A stretch of DNA of 64,000 nucleotides, from contig CBDCEE010000014.1 in NCBI GenBank assembly GCA_965215705.1, positions 32,580-96,579 on the forward strand, written 5' to 3'. Within the stretch, counting starts at the first letter, position 1; every line of letters starts with the position of its first letter. The notes under the pieces are model-generated. The model did no database searches. It was not told where the DNA came from and saw only the letters and a program-made list of their open reading frames with translations. The stretch is from JAAXPZ01 sp965215705. GTDB lineage: Bacteria > Campylobacterota > Campylobacteria > Campylobacterales > Sulfurovaceae. The position numbers were made by a program, and so were the translations under genes. Below, piece by piece: positions 52,060-63,005 of this stretch.

Positions 52060-53483
52060 TTCATCATCTCCAATGCATTTTTAATATCCAGAACTCCCTG
52101 TCCATGTTTTTTTGGGTCATACCCTTTAAAACTCCGATTTGCACTCTTTTTAAGAATACGAACAAGGTCTTTCATAGAATATCCCAGTCCTTCTCTTTGA
52201 TTATACTCTTGCATCAAAGCCAATGCTGCAGCTATCATTGGCGCGCCCATTGAGTGTCCGCTGGCGGGCTGATAAGATCTTCCTTCTATTATAAATAAAG
52301 GAAGATCTGCATATTTAACTTTTGCTGTCATGGTCGATAAAATATCATATGATGGCGTTAAAATACAGTACCCATAAGCCAACTCTCCACAATTATTTAG
52401 AGGGGTGATATATGCACTGCTGTCAAGAAGATTTTCGAGTTCTCTTTTGCTCATCGCTTTTTCTAAATCTTTGGGTTCAACCATCACTGCAGATATCCAC
52501 AAGTCTTTATCAACTTTATCACTTATACTAGGCATGGCATTAAGGATAGAGGTTCTGTTTAAAACAGTATTGCTTTCTGTAATAATATAAACACCTCCTG
52601 ATTCTTGATATCTCCTGATACTCTCTTCCAGCTGCTGCCATTCCTTTGAAAAAGGGAGCAAGGAGGATAATACAAATGCTGTATATGCCTTCTTGTCAAG
52701 TTGCGCTTCAAATGATTTAATATACTCTATATCTGATGGTATTTTGAATATAGCAATTCCTTGCTGGATCATATCATCAAGCCCATTGGAATTCTCAACA
52801 ATTCGCTCTAGTATCACTTTCATCGAAAGCCCTTGCGGCAATTGAATATTTTTATATTCAATTGCCGGAGACTCTATGTTAAAGCTGCCCGTTGTTATCT
52901 TAATATTATCTACTTCTGTTATATGATCCAGTGCACGGGACAGTGCTATGATATACTTTCCCTGGTCAAGAAGTTGAACATCTTTATACCCTCCGAAACT
53001 ATATGCGTTCAGTATAGAATTGCATGCGATCCCCTGCAATCCAACTCCATCACAATTAGCAGCTACTATCCCTGCAATATGTGTTCCATGTCCGTCTCCA
53101 AAGGATAATGTGTCAAATCCATAGGGTAGATTTTTATGTCCTATGAGGACGTGGCTACTTTTTGGGTATGTGTCATACTGATTATGCACTCTGCCTTTAA
53201 GATCTGGATGGGTGGAGTCTATAGCCTCTCCCATAATTGCTATTTTAACCATATTGCCTGTTAGACCATAGGTGCTCCTAATTCCTTGCATGCCTATCTC
53301 TCTAAAGTATCTTAGTCTTTCTTCTTCTGGCTTTGTCACAAATTCAGATGTAATATCAATAACCTGCTCCATCTCGGGAGGAGAATAAGACTTAAATAGA
53401 TAGATAACAATAGGCACGATGACTACTGCTGCCAGCAGTAACCCTTTTTTACTATAATTAAACTTTAAAATATTGCTTCTCAT
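52056..53483 (-). CDS. Membrane-anchored S8 (subtilisin-like) protease homologue, Asp site altered
   Basis: 475 aa with an N-terminal anchor helix (G-L-L-L-A-A-V-V-I-V-P-I-V-I-Y-L) and a periplasmic subtilase fold. The His site is canonical (G-D-G-H-G-T-H-I-A-G-I-V-A-A-N), and the Ser site is G-H-S-M-G-A-P-M-I-A. The Asp site, usually V-I-D-T-G-x-D-x-x-H-P-D, reads I-M-G-E-A-I-D-S-T-H-P-D, so the catalytic Asp appears replaced by Gly, with a Glu next to it. A helical insert (about residues 200-330) separates His and Ser. Either a pseudoprotease or one with a shifted acid. Likely co-expressed with the 54-aa and 137-aa genes. Confidence 0.85.
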   Translation of the reverse strand: MRSNILKFNYSKKGLLLAAVVIVPIVIYLFKSYSPPEMEQVIDITSEFVTKPEEERLRYFREIGMQGIRSTYGLTGNMVKIAIMGEAIDSTHPDLKGRVHNQYDTYPKSSHVLIGHKNLPYGFDTLSFGDGHGTHIAGIVAANCDGVGLQGIACNSILNAYSFGGYKDVQLLDQGKYIIALSRALDHITEVDNIKITTGSFNIESPAIEYKNIQLPQGLSMKVILERIVENSNGLDDMIQQGIAIFKIPSDIEYIKSFEAQLDKKAYTAFVLSSLLPFSKEWQQLEESIRRYQESGGVYIITESNTVLNRTSILNAMPSISDKVDKDLWISAVMVEPKDLEKAMSKRELENLLDSSAYITPLNNCGELAYGYCILTPSYDILSTMTAKVKYADLPLFIIEGRSYQPASGHSMGAPMIAAALALMQEYNQREGLGYSMKDLVRILKKSANRSFKGYDPKKHGQGVLDIKNALEMMK

Positions 53484-53496
53484 GCTGTCTACTGCA

Positions 53497-54042
53497 TTAG
53501 AATAAAGTATAGTTAAATGTTACACGTATTGAATCTGTATCAACATTTGCTATTTTTTCATCGATATTGATCTTCATATAGGAGGCTTCTATGGTCATAT
53601 GAGGGGCAACTTCATAGCCCAAACCAACCTGATATGCCCAGCCTCTGCTTATACTTTTGTCCTTAATATCAGAAATTGTACCTACCCCAATCATTCCCGT
53701 AGCATAGTATGGGGAGCCTGCACCCAAATAGTAGTCCACTCCAATACCGGTTAAGCCAACTATTGTCCCATCCCCTTTGAATTTATACCAATCAACCTGA
53801 TTGGTATAGTACAGAGCAAACTGTTCATTGAACCCATACCCAAGCTTAAATGATGTGGCGATACCTGCTCTTTTATCATCCAGTCTGGCACCATTTTTAA
53901 AGTCAACATCAGTTGAGACATATGTCCCCCCGACGCCAAACCCAAGTAGAAATCCCTCTTTACTGCCATCGAAGATATCTGCGGCAGAAGAAGTTGCCAG
54001 CAACCCAGTTGCACAGATGGCAACCAATAGTGTCTTTTTCAT
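53497..54042 (-). CDS. Outer-membrane beta-barrel protein
   Basis: 181 aa from ATG 54042 (after GGAAGAAAG); a longer frame starts inside non-coding DNA. Signal peptide M-K-K-T-L-L-V-A-I-C-A-T-G-L-L...S-A-A. The mature part is Gly/aromatic-rich with alternating strands (F-L-L-G-F-G-V-G-G-T-Y-V, G-Y-E-V-A-P-H-M-T-I-E-A-S-Y) and ends V-T-F-N-Y-T-L-F with the terminal Phe of outer-membrane proteins. Resembles small OmpA/OmpW-like eight-stranded barrels. 13 bp upstream of the S8 gene, same strand; divergent from the response regulator, which may control it. Confidence 0.82.
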   Translation of the reverse strand: MKKTLLVAICATGLLATSSAADIFDGSKEGFLLGFGVGGTYVSTDVDFKNGARLDDKRAGIATSFKLGYGFNEQFALYYTNQVDWYKFKGDGTIVGLTGIGVDYYLGAGSPYYATGMIGVGTISDIKDKSISRGWAYQVGLGYEVAPHMTIEASYMKINIDEKIANVDTDSIRVTFNYTLF

Positions 54043-54153
54043 CTTTCTTCCTTTTAATTTAGTGAATCCAAACATCGCAATCGTATAGAAAAAAAATGAA
54101 AAAAAAATGATATGGAAAAAGTTTTTTAGTATAAACTCTAAGTATAATACTCT

Positions 54154-54831
54154 ATGCAAACACAGTTTTCAGACATAACACTTCTTTATGTGGAGGATGA
54201 TGAGATTATACGCAAACAGGCACTTATGTATCTAGGAAGGTTATTCAAAAAAGTGTGGGGCGCGAAAGATGGACTAGAGGCATTGGATATGTATGAAGAT
54301 TATCGACCTGATATCATTATATCTGATATCAAAATGCCGAAATTAGATGGACTTGCCATGTCAAAAAAGATTCGACAGAAGGACAAAAATACACCCATTA
54401 TTCTTACTACAGCCTTTACCGATACTGGATATCTTTTAAAAGCGGTGGAGCTTCAACTTATAAAATACCTTATCAAGCCTATCACATCAGTTAAGCTTTT
54501 AGATGCTTTGTCAATGGCATATGAATACATCAATCAAGATAAGCATTATAGTGTAACACTTACTTCAGATACAGTATATGATAGGCTAAATAAGGCACTT
54601 CTTGTCAACAATGTAGCTATGAAGCTAACAAAAAAAGAGAATCAACTTCTAGATCTTCTTGTTCTTCATAGGCATAGAGCCGTTAGTTACGAAGAGATAG
54701 AAAAAACTATTTGGCATGATGCGTATATGAGCATAGATACTTTACGTTCACTTGTGAAGTCATTGCGCAAGAAAATAGGCTCAGTCAAACTTGAAAATCT
54801 CTCAGGCTTTGGATATAAACTAAAATATTAA
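54154..54831 (+). CDS. OmpR-type response regulator
   Basis: 225 aa. Receiver domain: acidic pair V-E-D-D near residue 15, phosphorylation site I-I-S-D-I-K-M-P near residue 56, T in L-T-T-A-F and K in L-I-K-P. A C-terminal winged-helix DNA-binding domain follows (residues 145-225; S-Y-E-E-I-E-K-T-I-W and R-S-L-V-K-S-L-R-K-K-I). A -10-like TATAAA lies at 54130-54135; a second, TATAAT (54143-54148), is too close to the start unless the message is nearly leaderless. Paired with the downstream kinase. Confidence 0.9.
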   Translation: MQTQFSDITLLYVEDDEIIRKQALMYLGRLFKKVWGAKDGLEALDMYEDYRPDIIISDIKMPKLDGLAMSKKIRQKDKNTPIILTTAFTDTGYLLKAVELQLIKYLIKPITSVKLLDALSMAYEYINQDKHYSVTLTSDTVYDRLNKALLVNNVAMKLTKKENQLLDLLVLHRHRAVSYEEIEKTIWHDAYMSIDTLRSLVKSLRKKIGSVKLENLSGFGYKLKY

Positions 54832-54917
54832 ATTTCATTATTATTTTATTTCATTTGGCTAAGATGCCCAAATGAAAATAGTTTTATATCTGTGCATTTC
54901 CCAGCAAAATATCAATA

Positions 54918-56255
54918 ATGCACGAGGAGTCAAGATTGACATACAGTAACCATGTGATTTTTATATTGTTTACCGGTATTGTTCTTGGTCTTATACTGAT
55001 GGCTTCTATTTACAATATTGTTCTATACTATTATCATAAAAAGAAAATGTTTTTATATTATGCACTTATGCAGATGGGAATGATGCATGTCCTTTTCTAT
55101 GACACAGGGATAGTAAGTACCCTTTTCCCTTCGCAAAATACTGAATCTCTCTTTTATTATTCTATTTCACTTTATACACTATTTTTCATCCTTTTATTTA
55201 CCCGTACTTTTTTAAACACGCACAAGTATCTACCTGCACAAGACAAAATAATACAGTACCTCCTTCTCTTTATATTAGTAGATGCCTGCATCTACCCTAT
55301 CTCTTTTATATTTGATTTTGGTTTGTATTTTTTTATTTTTATATACATTATTATTCTTGGATACAAATGCATGAAGCGGCACTATAAGCCTGCCAAGTTC
55401 TTTTTTATTGGTTGGAGCGCGTTTACAATCTCAACCGTACTTGACGGGATTATTGGTATAGACCTGTCCATAAAGCCTTATACTTTTAATCCCATGTTCA
55501 TAGGTGTAATTGTTGAAGCTATTGCCTTAGCTTTTGCTATTTCATTTCAATTTAAAGAGCTCAGAATAGAGCAAGAGAAACAAAAACAATTATTAATTCA
55601 TCAATCAAAATTAGCCTTACTAGGAGAGATGCTGGGTAATATTTCACACCAATGGAGACAACCGCTTACAAGACTTTCCTATACACTAATGAATATTGGC
55701 AACACAGACAATAAAACGGAAAAAGAAGTACTTATCGAAGAGGCATCAAAGCAATTGGAATTTATGTCACACACTATAGATGACTTCAGAGACTTCTATC
55801 TCCCTGGTAAAGAGCAAGAATACTTCTCTATAGCAGGAGAATGCCAAGAGGTGCTTGCCCTTATGCATTTTGGTGAGATAGAAATTATGCATGAAGTAAA
55901 AAATGATAGTACGGTATATAACTATAAAAATGAATTTAAACAAGTGTTGATTAATCTACTTTCCAATGCCAAAGATATTCTTCTTGAGCGCATGACAGTA
56001 GACCCGAAAATTAGAATATCTATTGATAAACATATTATACAAATAGAAGATAATGCTGGGGGGATAAGAATCCAGGAGATAGAAAGAATATTTGAACCAT
56101 ATTTTAGCACCAAAGAAAATGGAATGGGAATTGGCTTATATATGTCAAAACTGATTATTGAAAAAAAAATTAAAGGCCAATTGACTGTAGAAAACAGCAA
56201 AAATGGCGCTATATTTAGTATTTACTTATCAAGGATAACTGATCAGTTCAGATAA
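54918..56255 (+). CDS. 7TM sensor histidine kinase
   Basis: About 445 aa. Seven hydrophobic segments (residues 10-205) resemble the 7TMR-DISM membrane part, but the periplasmic DISM sensor domain that normally precedes it is absent. A short linker leads to a kinase core with H-box I-S-H-Q-W-R-Q-P-L-T-R, N-box I-N-L-L-S-N-A-K-D, G1 I-E-D-N-A-G-G-I and G2 G-M-G-I-G-L-Y-M-S. GAGGAG at 54924-54929 lies 6 bp before TTG 54936, so the true start may be that TTG rather than ATG 54918. It follows the response regulator by about 90 bp; the two form a two-component system. Confidence 0.88.
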   Translation: MHEESRLTYSNHVIFILFTGIVLGLILMASIYNIVLYYYHKKKMFLYYALMQMGMMHVLFYDTGIVSTLFPSQNTESLFYYSISLYTLFFILLFTRTFLNTHKYLPAQDKIIQYLLLFILVDACIYPISFIFDFGLYFFIFIYIIILGYKCMKRHYKPAKFFFIGWSAFTISTVLDGIIGIDLSIKPYTFNPMFIGVIVEAIALAFAISFQFKELRIEQEKQKQLLIHQSKLALLGEMLGNISHQWRQPLTRLSYTLMNIGNTDNKTEKEVLIEEASKQLEFMSHTIDDFRDFYLPGKEQEYFSIAGECQEVLALMHFGEIEIMHEVKNDSTVYNYKNEFKQVLINLLSNAKDILLERMTVDPKIRISIDKHIIQIEDNAGGIRIQEIERIFEPYFSTKENGMGIGLYMSKLIIEKKIKGQLTVENSKNGAIFSIYLSRITDQFR

Positions 56256-56626
56256 TATCAAAGACTCTATTTCCCATTATAATACTTAGAGCCTATTATA
56301 GTAATACGGTATTTTTATGTATTGTACTTTAATCAAAAATTTCATCTTGAGCAAAAGAAAGAGAGGTCATCTCTTTGCAGGCTAATATGAACTGGTCTTT
56401 ATAATAGGCAACCTATCTCCAAAACAATCAACTGCAAAAAACACTACTTGGGGTTCATGTTGTATAGTTCCAATGATTATGGCGGCTAAAAGGATCTTTT
56501 TATCCTTCCTGAAAGAGCCCACTGAAAGATTCGTAGAAAAATACGAAAGAGACATATTGCGCCCCTTTCGTGAAGTATATTAACAGAAAAATAGAAATGG
56601 CCTCTCCTCACTCAATCATTTCCATA
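56256..56626. other. Intergenic region between the kinase and the giant repeat gene
   Basis: No gene seen. A weak hairpin (AAGGAT-ctttt-ATCCTT, 56490-56507) lies in the middle. It separates the 3' ends of two convergent genes, so termination signals are expected, but none is strong. Confidence 0.4.
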
Positions 56627-59600
56627 TTAATAGTCACGTATGCATCGCACACTTAATCCAGAAGCCTTACTAATATACACATTAGAAGGGTTTGCTATCC
56701 CAGAGGACACGATCAGCATCTTAATTCCACTGTTGTTGCTACCATACGCGATTGTTGAGGAGTGATAATTTCCATATCGTCCAACATTTCTAATGGCTCC
56801 ATTAGAGTAATTTCGTCGACCAGCAAGTGGCAAAGCCAAAGTGCTCGACAATGCACCACTAGCGTTTCTTGCTGTCCAAGAAGCTACTTCTTCTTTCCAC
56901 TCAGCTTCCGTAGGCAGCCTATAGTCAGCAGGGCACACATTGTTTCTCGCACTCTCCCCATTCCAAAGACCACTATCTCCGGTCAATCTCCAATCATATT
57001 TGTACTCGCTTCCATTATCTGATTTCCCGAGTATAAAAATACTATCAGAGGGGTTATCAGTTGCCACATCTACTGTAGCATCTGTCTTCGGGACAGCATA
57101 CTCACTATCGTAATAATATATTAATTCATGCCCATCCGCTCTTCTTCCCCACTGAAAATAAGAGCCAGCAGCACAATAATCCTCTGGGGAGGAAGCTTGT
57201 TTCTCTGGGGAAAACTCACACCCGTCGCCAAGCTGATCTGCCGCATTCATACTGGCATATGCAGCACCCAGGTTATTATTGAGCCATGTCCTTCCGGTAA
57301 GTGTATTTTTGACAGCCTTATAGATAAAGAGATGTTCTGAATCATCCATGTTTCTATCTTCAACTCCAATTACAATTTTCAGAAACAGGTTCCCTTTGTT
57401 ATTATTTTTATTTACAGGATATGCAAAATTAGCAATTATTTTTCCTCCCCTATTATTACTACCATGTTGGGCAAGTTTGTCTGGCTTCATTATCCCGTCT
57501 CCATCACCAGAAGAATCATCAAGCGTTATGTATGCATCAAAAGTGCCTCTACCTATATCTAGCTCCATTCTATCCCAATGGAAGGTTAACACTATCCCAT
57601 TTTCTTTATTTGATGTACTATATGGATTAACTACATATTTAGCTGAGAATGCCGGAAGTATCGCTTTTTTATCTTTTACCTCATATGGCACCTTCACAAT
57701 TTTACCTTTTGGCATCGCATTCATATCTAGCACTTCTGTCGACCCACTGGTCACCCAATGCATATCATCATAAAAAGATAAGAAAGTACTTTCTAGTGCG
57801 GTATCAGTAATAACCAGATTCGCAAAAGGAGCCACAGGGTCATTCGGATCCAGAGGATTGCTGCCGTTGGCCGTCTCATCCGCATTGCTGATACCGTCGC
57901 CGTCTGTGTCGTTGGAGCCGTCATTGTTCGCAGCATCCGCCTCGTCACTTACGCCGTCATTGTCCGCATCTGTTTTACTTGACTCCAGGGCATCGATAAT
58001 ACCGTCATTGTCTGTGTCGGTAGTCCCTTCAGCCTTGTCATCTTTACCGTCACCGTCTGTATCTGCTTTCAGTGGATCGGTACCGTTGGCAATCTCATCC
58101 GTATCGCTGATGCCGTCATTGTCGTCATCGCTGTCTGCTCCGTCTGGTGTACCGTCATCGTCCGTGTCCGTGTTACCGTTGGCCACAGGGTCATTCGGAT
58201 CCAGAGGATTGCTGCCGTTGGCCGTCTCATCCGCATTGCTGATACCGTCGCCGTCTGTGTCGTTGGAGCCGTCATTGTTCGCAGCATCCGCCTCGTCACT
58301 TACGCCGTCATTGTCCGCATCTGTTTTACTTGACTCCAGGGCATCGATAATACCGTCATTGTCTGTGTCGGTAGTCCCTTCAGCCTTGTCATCTTTACCG
58401 TCACCGTCTGTATCTGCTTTCAGTGGATCGGTACCGTTGGCAATCTCATCCGTATCGCTGATGCCGTCATTGTCGTCATCGCTGTCTGCTCCGTCTGGTG
58501 TACCGTCATCGTCCGTGTCCGTGTTACCGTTGGCCACAGGGTCATTCGGATCCAGAGGATTGCTGCCGTTGGCCGTCTCATCCGCATTGCTGATACCGTC
58601 GCCGTCTGTGTCGTTGGAGCCGTCATTGTTCGCAGCATCCGCCTCGTCACTTACGCCGTCATTGTCCGCATCTGTTTTACTTGACTCCAGGGCATCGATA
58701 ATACCGTCATTGTCTGTGTCGGTAGTCCCTTCAGCCTTGTCATCTTTACCGTCACCGTCTGTATCTGCTTTCAGTGGATCGGTACCGTTGGCAATCTCAT
58801 CCGTATCGCTGATGCCGTCATTGTCGTCATCGCTGTCTGCTCCGTCTGGTGTACCGTCATCGTCCGTGTCCGTGTTACCGTTGGCCACAGGGTCATTCGG
58901 ATCCAGAGGATTGCTGCCGTTGGCCGTCTCATCCGCATTGCTGATACCGTCGCCGTCTGTGTCGTTGGAGCCGTCATTGTTCGCAGCATCCGCCTCGTCA
59001 CTTACGCCGTCATTGTCCGCATCTGTTTTACTTGACTCCAGGGCATCGATAATACCGTCATTGTCTGTGTCGGTAGTCCCTTCAGCCTTGTCATCTTTAC
59101 CGTCACCGTCTGTATCTGCTTTCAGTGGATCGGTACCGTTGGCAATCTCATCCGTATCGCTGATGCCGTCATTGTCGTCATCGCTGTCTGCTCCGTCTGG
59201 TGTACCGTCATCGTCCGTGTCCGTGTTACCGTTGGCCACAGGGTCATTCGGATCCAGAGGATTGCTGCCGTTGGCCGTCTCATCCGCATTGCTGATACCG
59301 TCGCCGTCTGTGTCGTTGGAGCCGTCATTGTTCGCAGCATCCGCCTCGTCACTTACGCCGTCATTGTCCGCATCTGTTTTACTTGACTCCAGGGCATCGA
59401 TAATACCGTCATTGTCTGTGTCGGTAGTCCCTTCAGCCTTGTCATCTTTACCGTCACCGTCTGTATCTGCTTTCAGTGGATCGGTACCGTTGGCAATCTC
59501 ATCCGTATCGCTGATGCCGTCATTGTCGTCATCGCTGTCTGCTCCGTCTGGTGTACCGTCATCGTCCGTGTCCGTGTTACCGTTGGCCACAGGGTCATTC

Positions 59601-62600
59601 GGATCCAGAGGATTGCTGCCGTTGGCCGTCTCATCCGCATTGCTGATACCGTCGCCGTCTGTGTCGTTGGAGCCGTCATTGTTCGCAGCATCCGCCTCGT
59701 CACTTACGCCGTCATTGTCCGCATCTGTTTTACTTGACTCCAGGGCATCGATAATACCGTCATTGTCTGTGTCGGTAGTCCCTTCAGCCTTGTCATCTTT
59801 ACCGTCACCGTCTGTATCTGCTTTCAGTGGATCGGTACCGTTGGCAATCTCATCCGTATCGCTGATGCCGTCATTGTCGTCATCGCTGTCTGCTCCGTCT
59901 GGTGTACCGTCATCGTCCGTGTCCGTGTTACCGTTGGCCACAGGGTCATTCGGATCCAGAGGATTGCTGCCGTTGGCCGTCTCATCCGCATTGCTGATAC
60001 CGTCGCCGTCTGTGTCGTTGGAGCCGTCATTGTTCGCAGCATCCGCCTCGTCACTTACGCCGTCATTGTCCGCATCTGTTTTACTTGACTCCAGGGCATC
60101 GATAATACCGTCATTGTCTGTGTCGGTAGTCCCTTCAGCCTTGTCATCTTTACCGTCACCGTCTGTATCTGCTTTCAGTGGATCGGTACCGTTGGCAATC
60201 TCATCCGTATCGCTGATGCCGTCATTGTCGTCATCGCTGTCTGCTCCGTCTGGTGTACCGTCATCGTCCGTGTCCGTGTTACCGTTGGCCACAGGGTCAT
60301 TCGGATCCAGAGGATTGCTGCCGTTGGCCGTCTCATCCGCATTGCTGATACCGTCGCCGTCTGTGTCGTTGGAGCCGTCATTGTTCGCAGCATCCGCCTC
60401 GTCACTTACGCCGTCATTGTCCGCATCTGTTTTACTTGACTCCAGGGCATCGATAATACCGTCATTGTCTGTGTCGGTAGTCCCTTCAGCCTTGTCATCT
60501 TTACCGTCACCGTCTGTATCTGCTTTCAGTGGATCGGTACCGTTGGCAATCTCATCCGTATCGCTGATGCCGTCATTGTCGTCATCGCTGTCTGCTCCGT
60601 CTGGTGTACCGTCATCGTCCGTGTCCGTGTTACCGTTGGCCACAGGGTCATTCGGATCCAGAGGATTGCTGCCGTTGGCCGTCTCATCCGCATTGCTGAT
60701 ACCGTCGCCGTCTGTGTCGTTGGAGCCGTCATTGTTCGCAGCATCCGCCTCGTCACTTACGCCGTCATTGTCCGCATCTGTTTTACTTGACTCCAGGGCA
60801 TCGATAATACCGTCATTGTCTGTGTCGGTAGTCCCTTCAGCCTTGTCATCTTTACCGTCACCGTCTGTATCTGCTTTCAGTGGATCGGTACCGTTGGCAA
60901 TCTCATCCGTATCGCTGATGCCGTCATTGTCGTCATCGCTGTCTGCTCCGTCTGGTGTACCGTCATCGTCCGTGTCCGTGTTACCGTTGGCCACAGGGTC
61001 ATTCGGATCCAGAGGATTGCTGCCGTTGGCCGTCTCATCCGCATTGCTGATACCGTCGCCGTCTGTGTCGTTGGAGCCGTCATTGTTCGCAGCATCCGCC
61101 TCGTCACTTACGCCGTCATTGTCCGCATCTGTTTTACTTGACTCCAGGGCATCGATAATACCGTCATTGTCTGTGTCGGTAGTCCCTTCAGCCTTGTCAT
61201 CTTTACCGTCACCGTCTGTATCTGCTTTCAGTGGATCGGTACCGTTGGCAATCTCATCCGTATCGCTGATGCCGTCATTGTCGTCATCGCTGTCTGCTCC
61301 GTCTGGTGTACCGTCATCGTCCGTGTCCGTGTTACCGTTGGCCACAGGGTCATTCGGATCCAGAGGATTGCTGCCGTTGGCCGTCTCATCCGCATTGCTG
61401 ATACCGTCGCCGTCTGTGTCGTTGGAGCCGTCATTGTTCGCAGCATCCGCCTCGTCACTTACGCCGTCATTGTCCGCATCTGTTTTACTTGACTCCAGGG
61501 CATCGATAATACCGTCATTGTCTGTGTCGGTAGTCCCTTCAGCCTTGTCATCTTTACCGTCACCGTCTGTATCTGCTTTCAGTGGATCGGTACCGTTGGC
61601 AATCTCATCCGTATCGCTGATGCCGTCATTGTCGTCATCGCTGTCTGCTCCGTCTGGTGTACCGTCATCGTCCGTGTCCGTGTTACCGTTGGCCACAGGG
61701 TCATTCGGATCCAGAGGATTGCTGCCGTTGGCCGTCTCATCCGCATTGCTGATACCGTCGCCGTCTGTGTCGTTGGAGCCGTCATTGTTCGCAGCATCCG
61801 CCTCGTCACTTACGCCGTCATTGTCCGCATCTGTTTTACTTGACTCCAGGGCATCGATAATACCGTCATTGTCTGTGTCGGTAGTCCCTTCAGCCTTGTC
61901 ATCTTTACCGTCACCGTCTGTATCTGCTTTCAGTGGATCGGTACCGTTGGCAATCTCATCCGTATCGCTGATGCCGTCATTGTCGTCATCGCTGTCTGCT
62001 CCGTCTGGTGTACCGTCATCGTCCGTGTCCGTGTTACCGTTGGCCACAGGGTCATTCGGATCCAGAGGATTGCTGCCGTTGGCCGTCTCATCCGCATTGC
62101 TGATACCGTCGCCGTCTGTGTCGTTGGAGCCGTCATTGTTCGCAGCATCCGCCTCGTCACTTACGCCGTCATTGTCCGCATCTGTTTTACTTGACTCCAG
62201 GGCATCGATAATACCGTCATTGTCTGTGTCGGTAGTCCCTTCAGCCTTGTCATCTTTACCGTCACCGTCTGTATCTGCTTTCAGTGGATCGGTACCGTTG
62301 GCAATCTCATCCGTATCGCTGATGCCGTCATTGTCGTCATCGCTGTCTGCTCCGTCTGGTGTACCGTCATCGTCCGTGTCCGTGTTACCGTTGGCCACAG
62401 GGTCATTCGGATCCAGAGGATTGCTGCCGTTGGCCGTCTCATCCGCATTGCTGATACCGTCGCCGTCTGTGTCGTTGGAGCCGTCATTGTTCGCAGCATC
62501 CGCCTCGTCACTTACGCCGTCATTGTCCGCATCTGTTTTACTTGACTCCAGGGCATCGATAATACCGTCATTGTCTGTGTCGGTAGTCCCTTCAGCCTTG

Positions 62601-63005
62601 TCATCTTTACCGTCACCGTCTGTATCTGCTTTCAGTGGATCGGTACCGTTGGCAATCTCATCCGTATCGCTGATGCCGTCATTGTCGTCATCGCTGTCTG
62701 CTCCGTCTGGTGTACCGTCATCGTCCGTGTCCGTGTTACCGTTGGCCACAGGGTCATTCGGATCCAGAGGATTGCTGCCGTTGGCCGTCTCATCCGCATT
62801 GCTGATACCGTCGCCGTCTGTGTCGTTGGAGCCGTCATTGTTCGCAGCATCCGCCTCGTCACTTACGCCGTCATTGTCCGCATCTGTTTTACTTGACTCC
62901 AGGGCATCGATAATACCGTCATTGTCTGTGTCGGTAGTCCCTTCAGCCTTGTCATCTTTACCGTCACCGTCTGTATCTGCTTTCAGTGGATCGGTACCGT
63001 TGGCA
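56627..63005 (-). CDS. Giant acidic calcium-binding repeat protein with FISUMP C-terminus, 3' part
   Basis: The frame is open from the strand switch near 63005 to a stop at 56627 (over 2100 codons); the N-terminus is not in the window. About 14.7 copies of a 117-residue unit follow one another. Each unit holds about six D-x-D-x-D-G motifs such as D-T-D-G-D-G-I-S-N-A-D-E and D-A-D-N-D-G-V-S-D-E-A-D, the thrombospondin type 3-like calcium-binding pattern. The last 390 residues are unique: a beta-rich part (T-F-H-W-D-R-M-E-L-D-I-G-R-G), then a FISUMP-like domain (G-R-T-W-L-N-N-N-L-G, G-S-Y-F-Q-W-G-R, Y-R-L-P-T-E-A-E-W, V-R-C-I-R-D-Y). Likely a rigid surface stalk or adhesin. Confidence 0.8.
57831..63005 (-). 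repeat. Tandem array of 351-bp units, about 14.7 copies
   Basis: Unit starts recur every 351 bp (for example GCCACAGGG at 57831, 58182, 58533). Copies look identical at the base level wherever compared, including third-codon positions, so the array is homogenised by recent amplification or gene conversion. The length is a multiple of three, so copy number can vary without breaking the frame. All units encode the same 117-residue block. Confidence 0.92.

Noticed and set aside
58069..62862. Fourteen identical 76-codon minus-strand frames every 351 bp
   Set aside because: Out-of-frame shadows of the repeat unit, rich in Met/Thr/Arg, with no ribosome sites.
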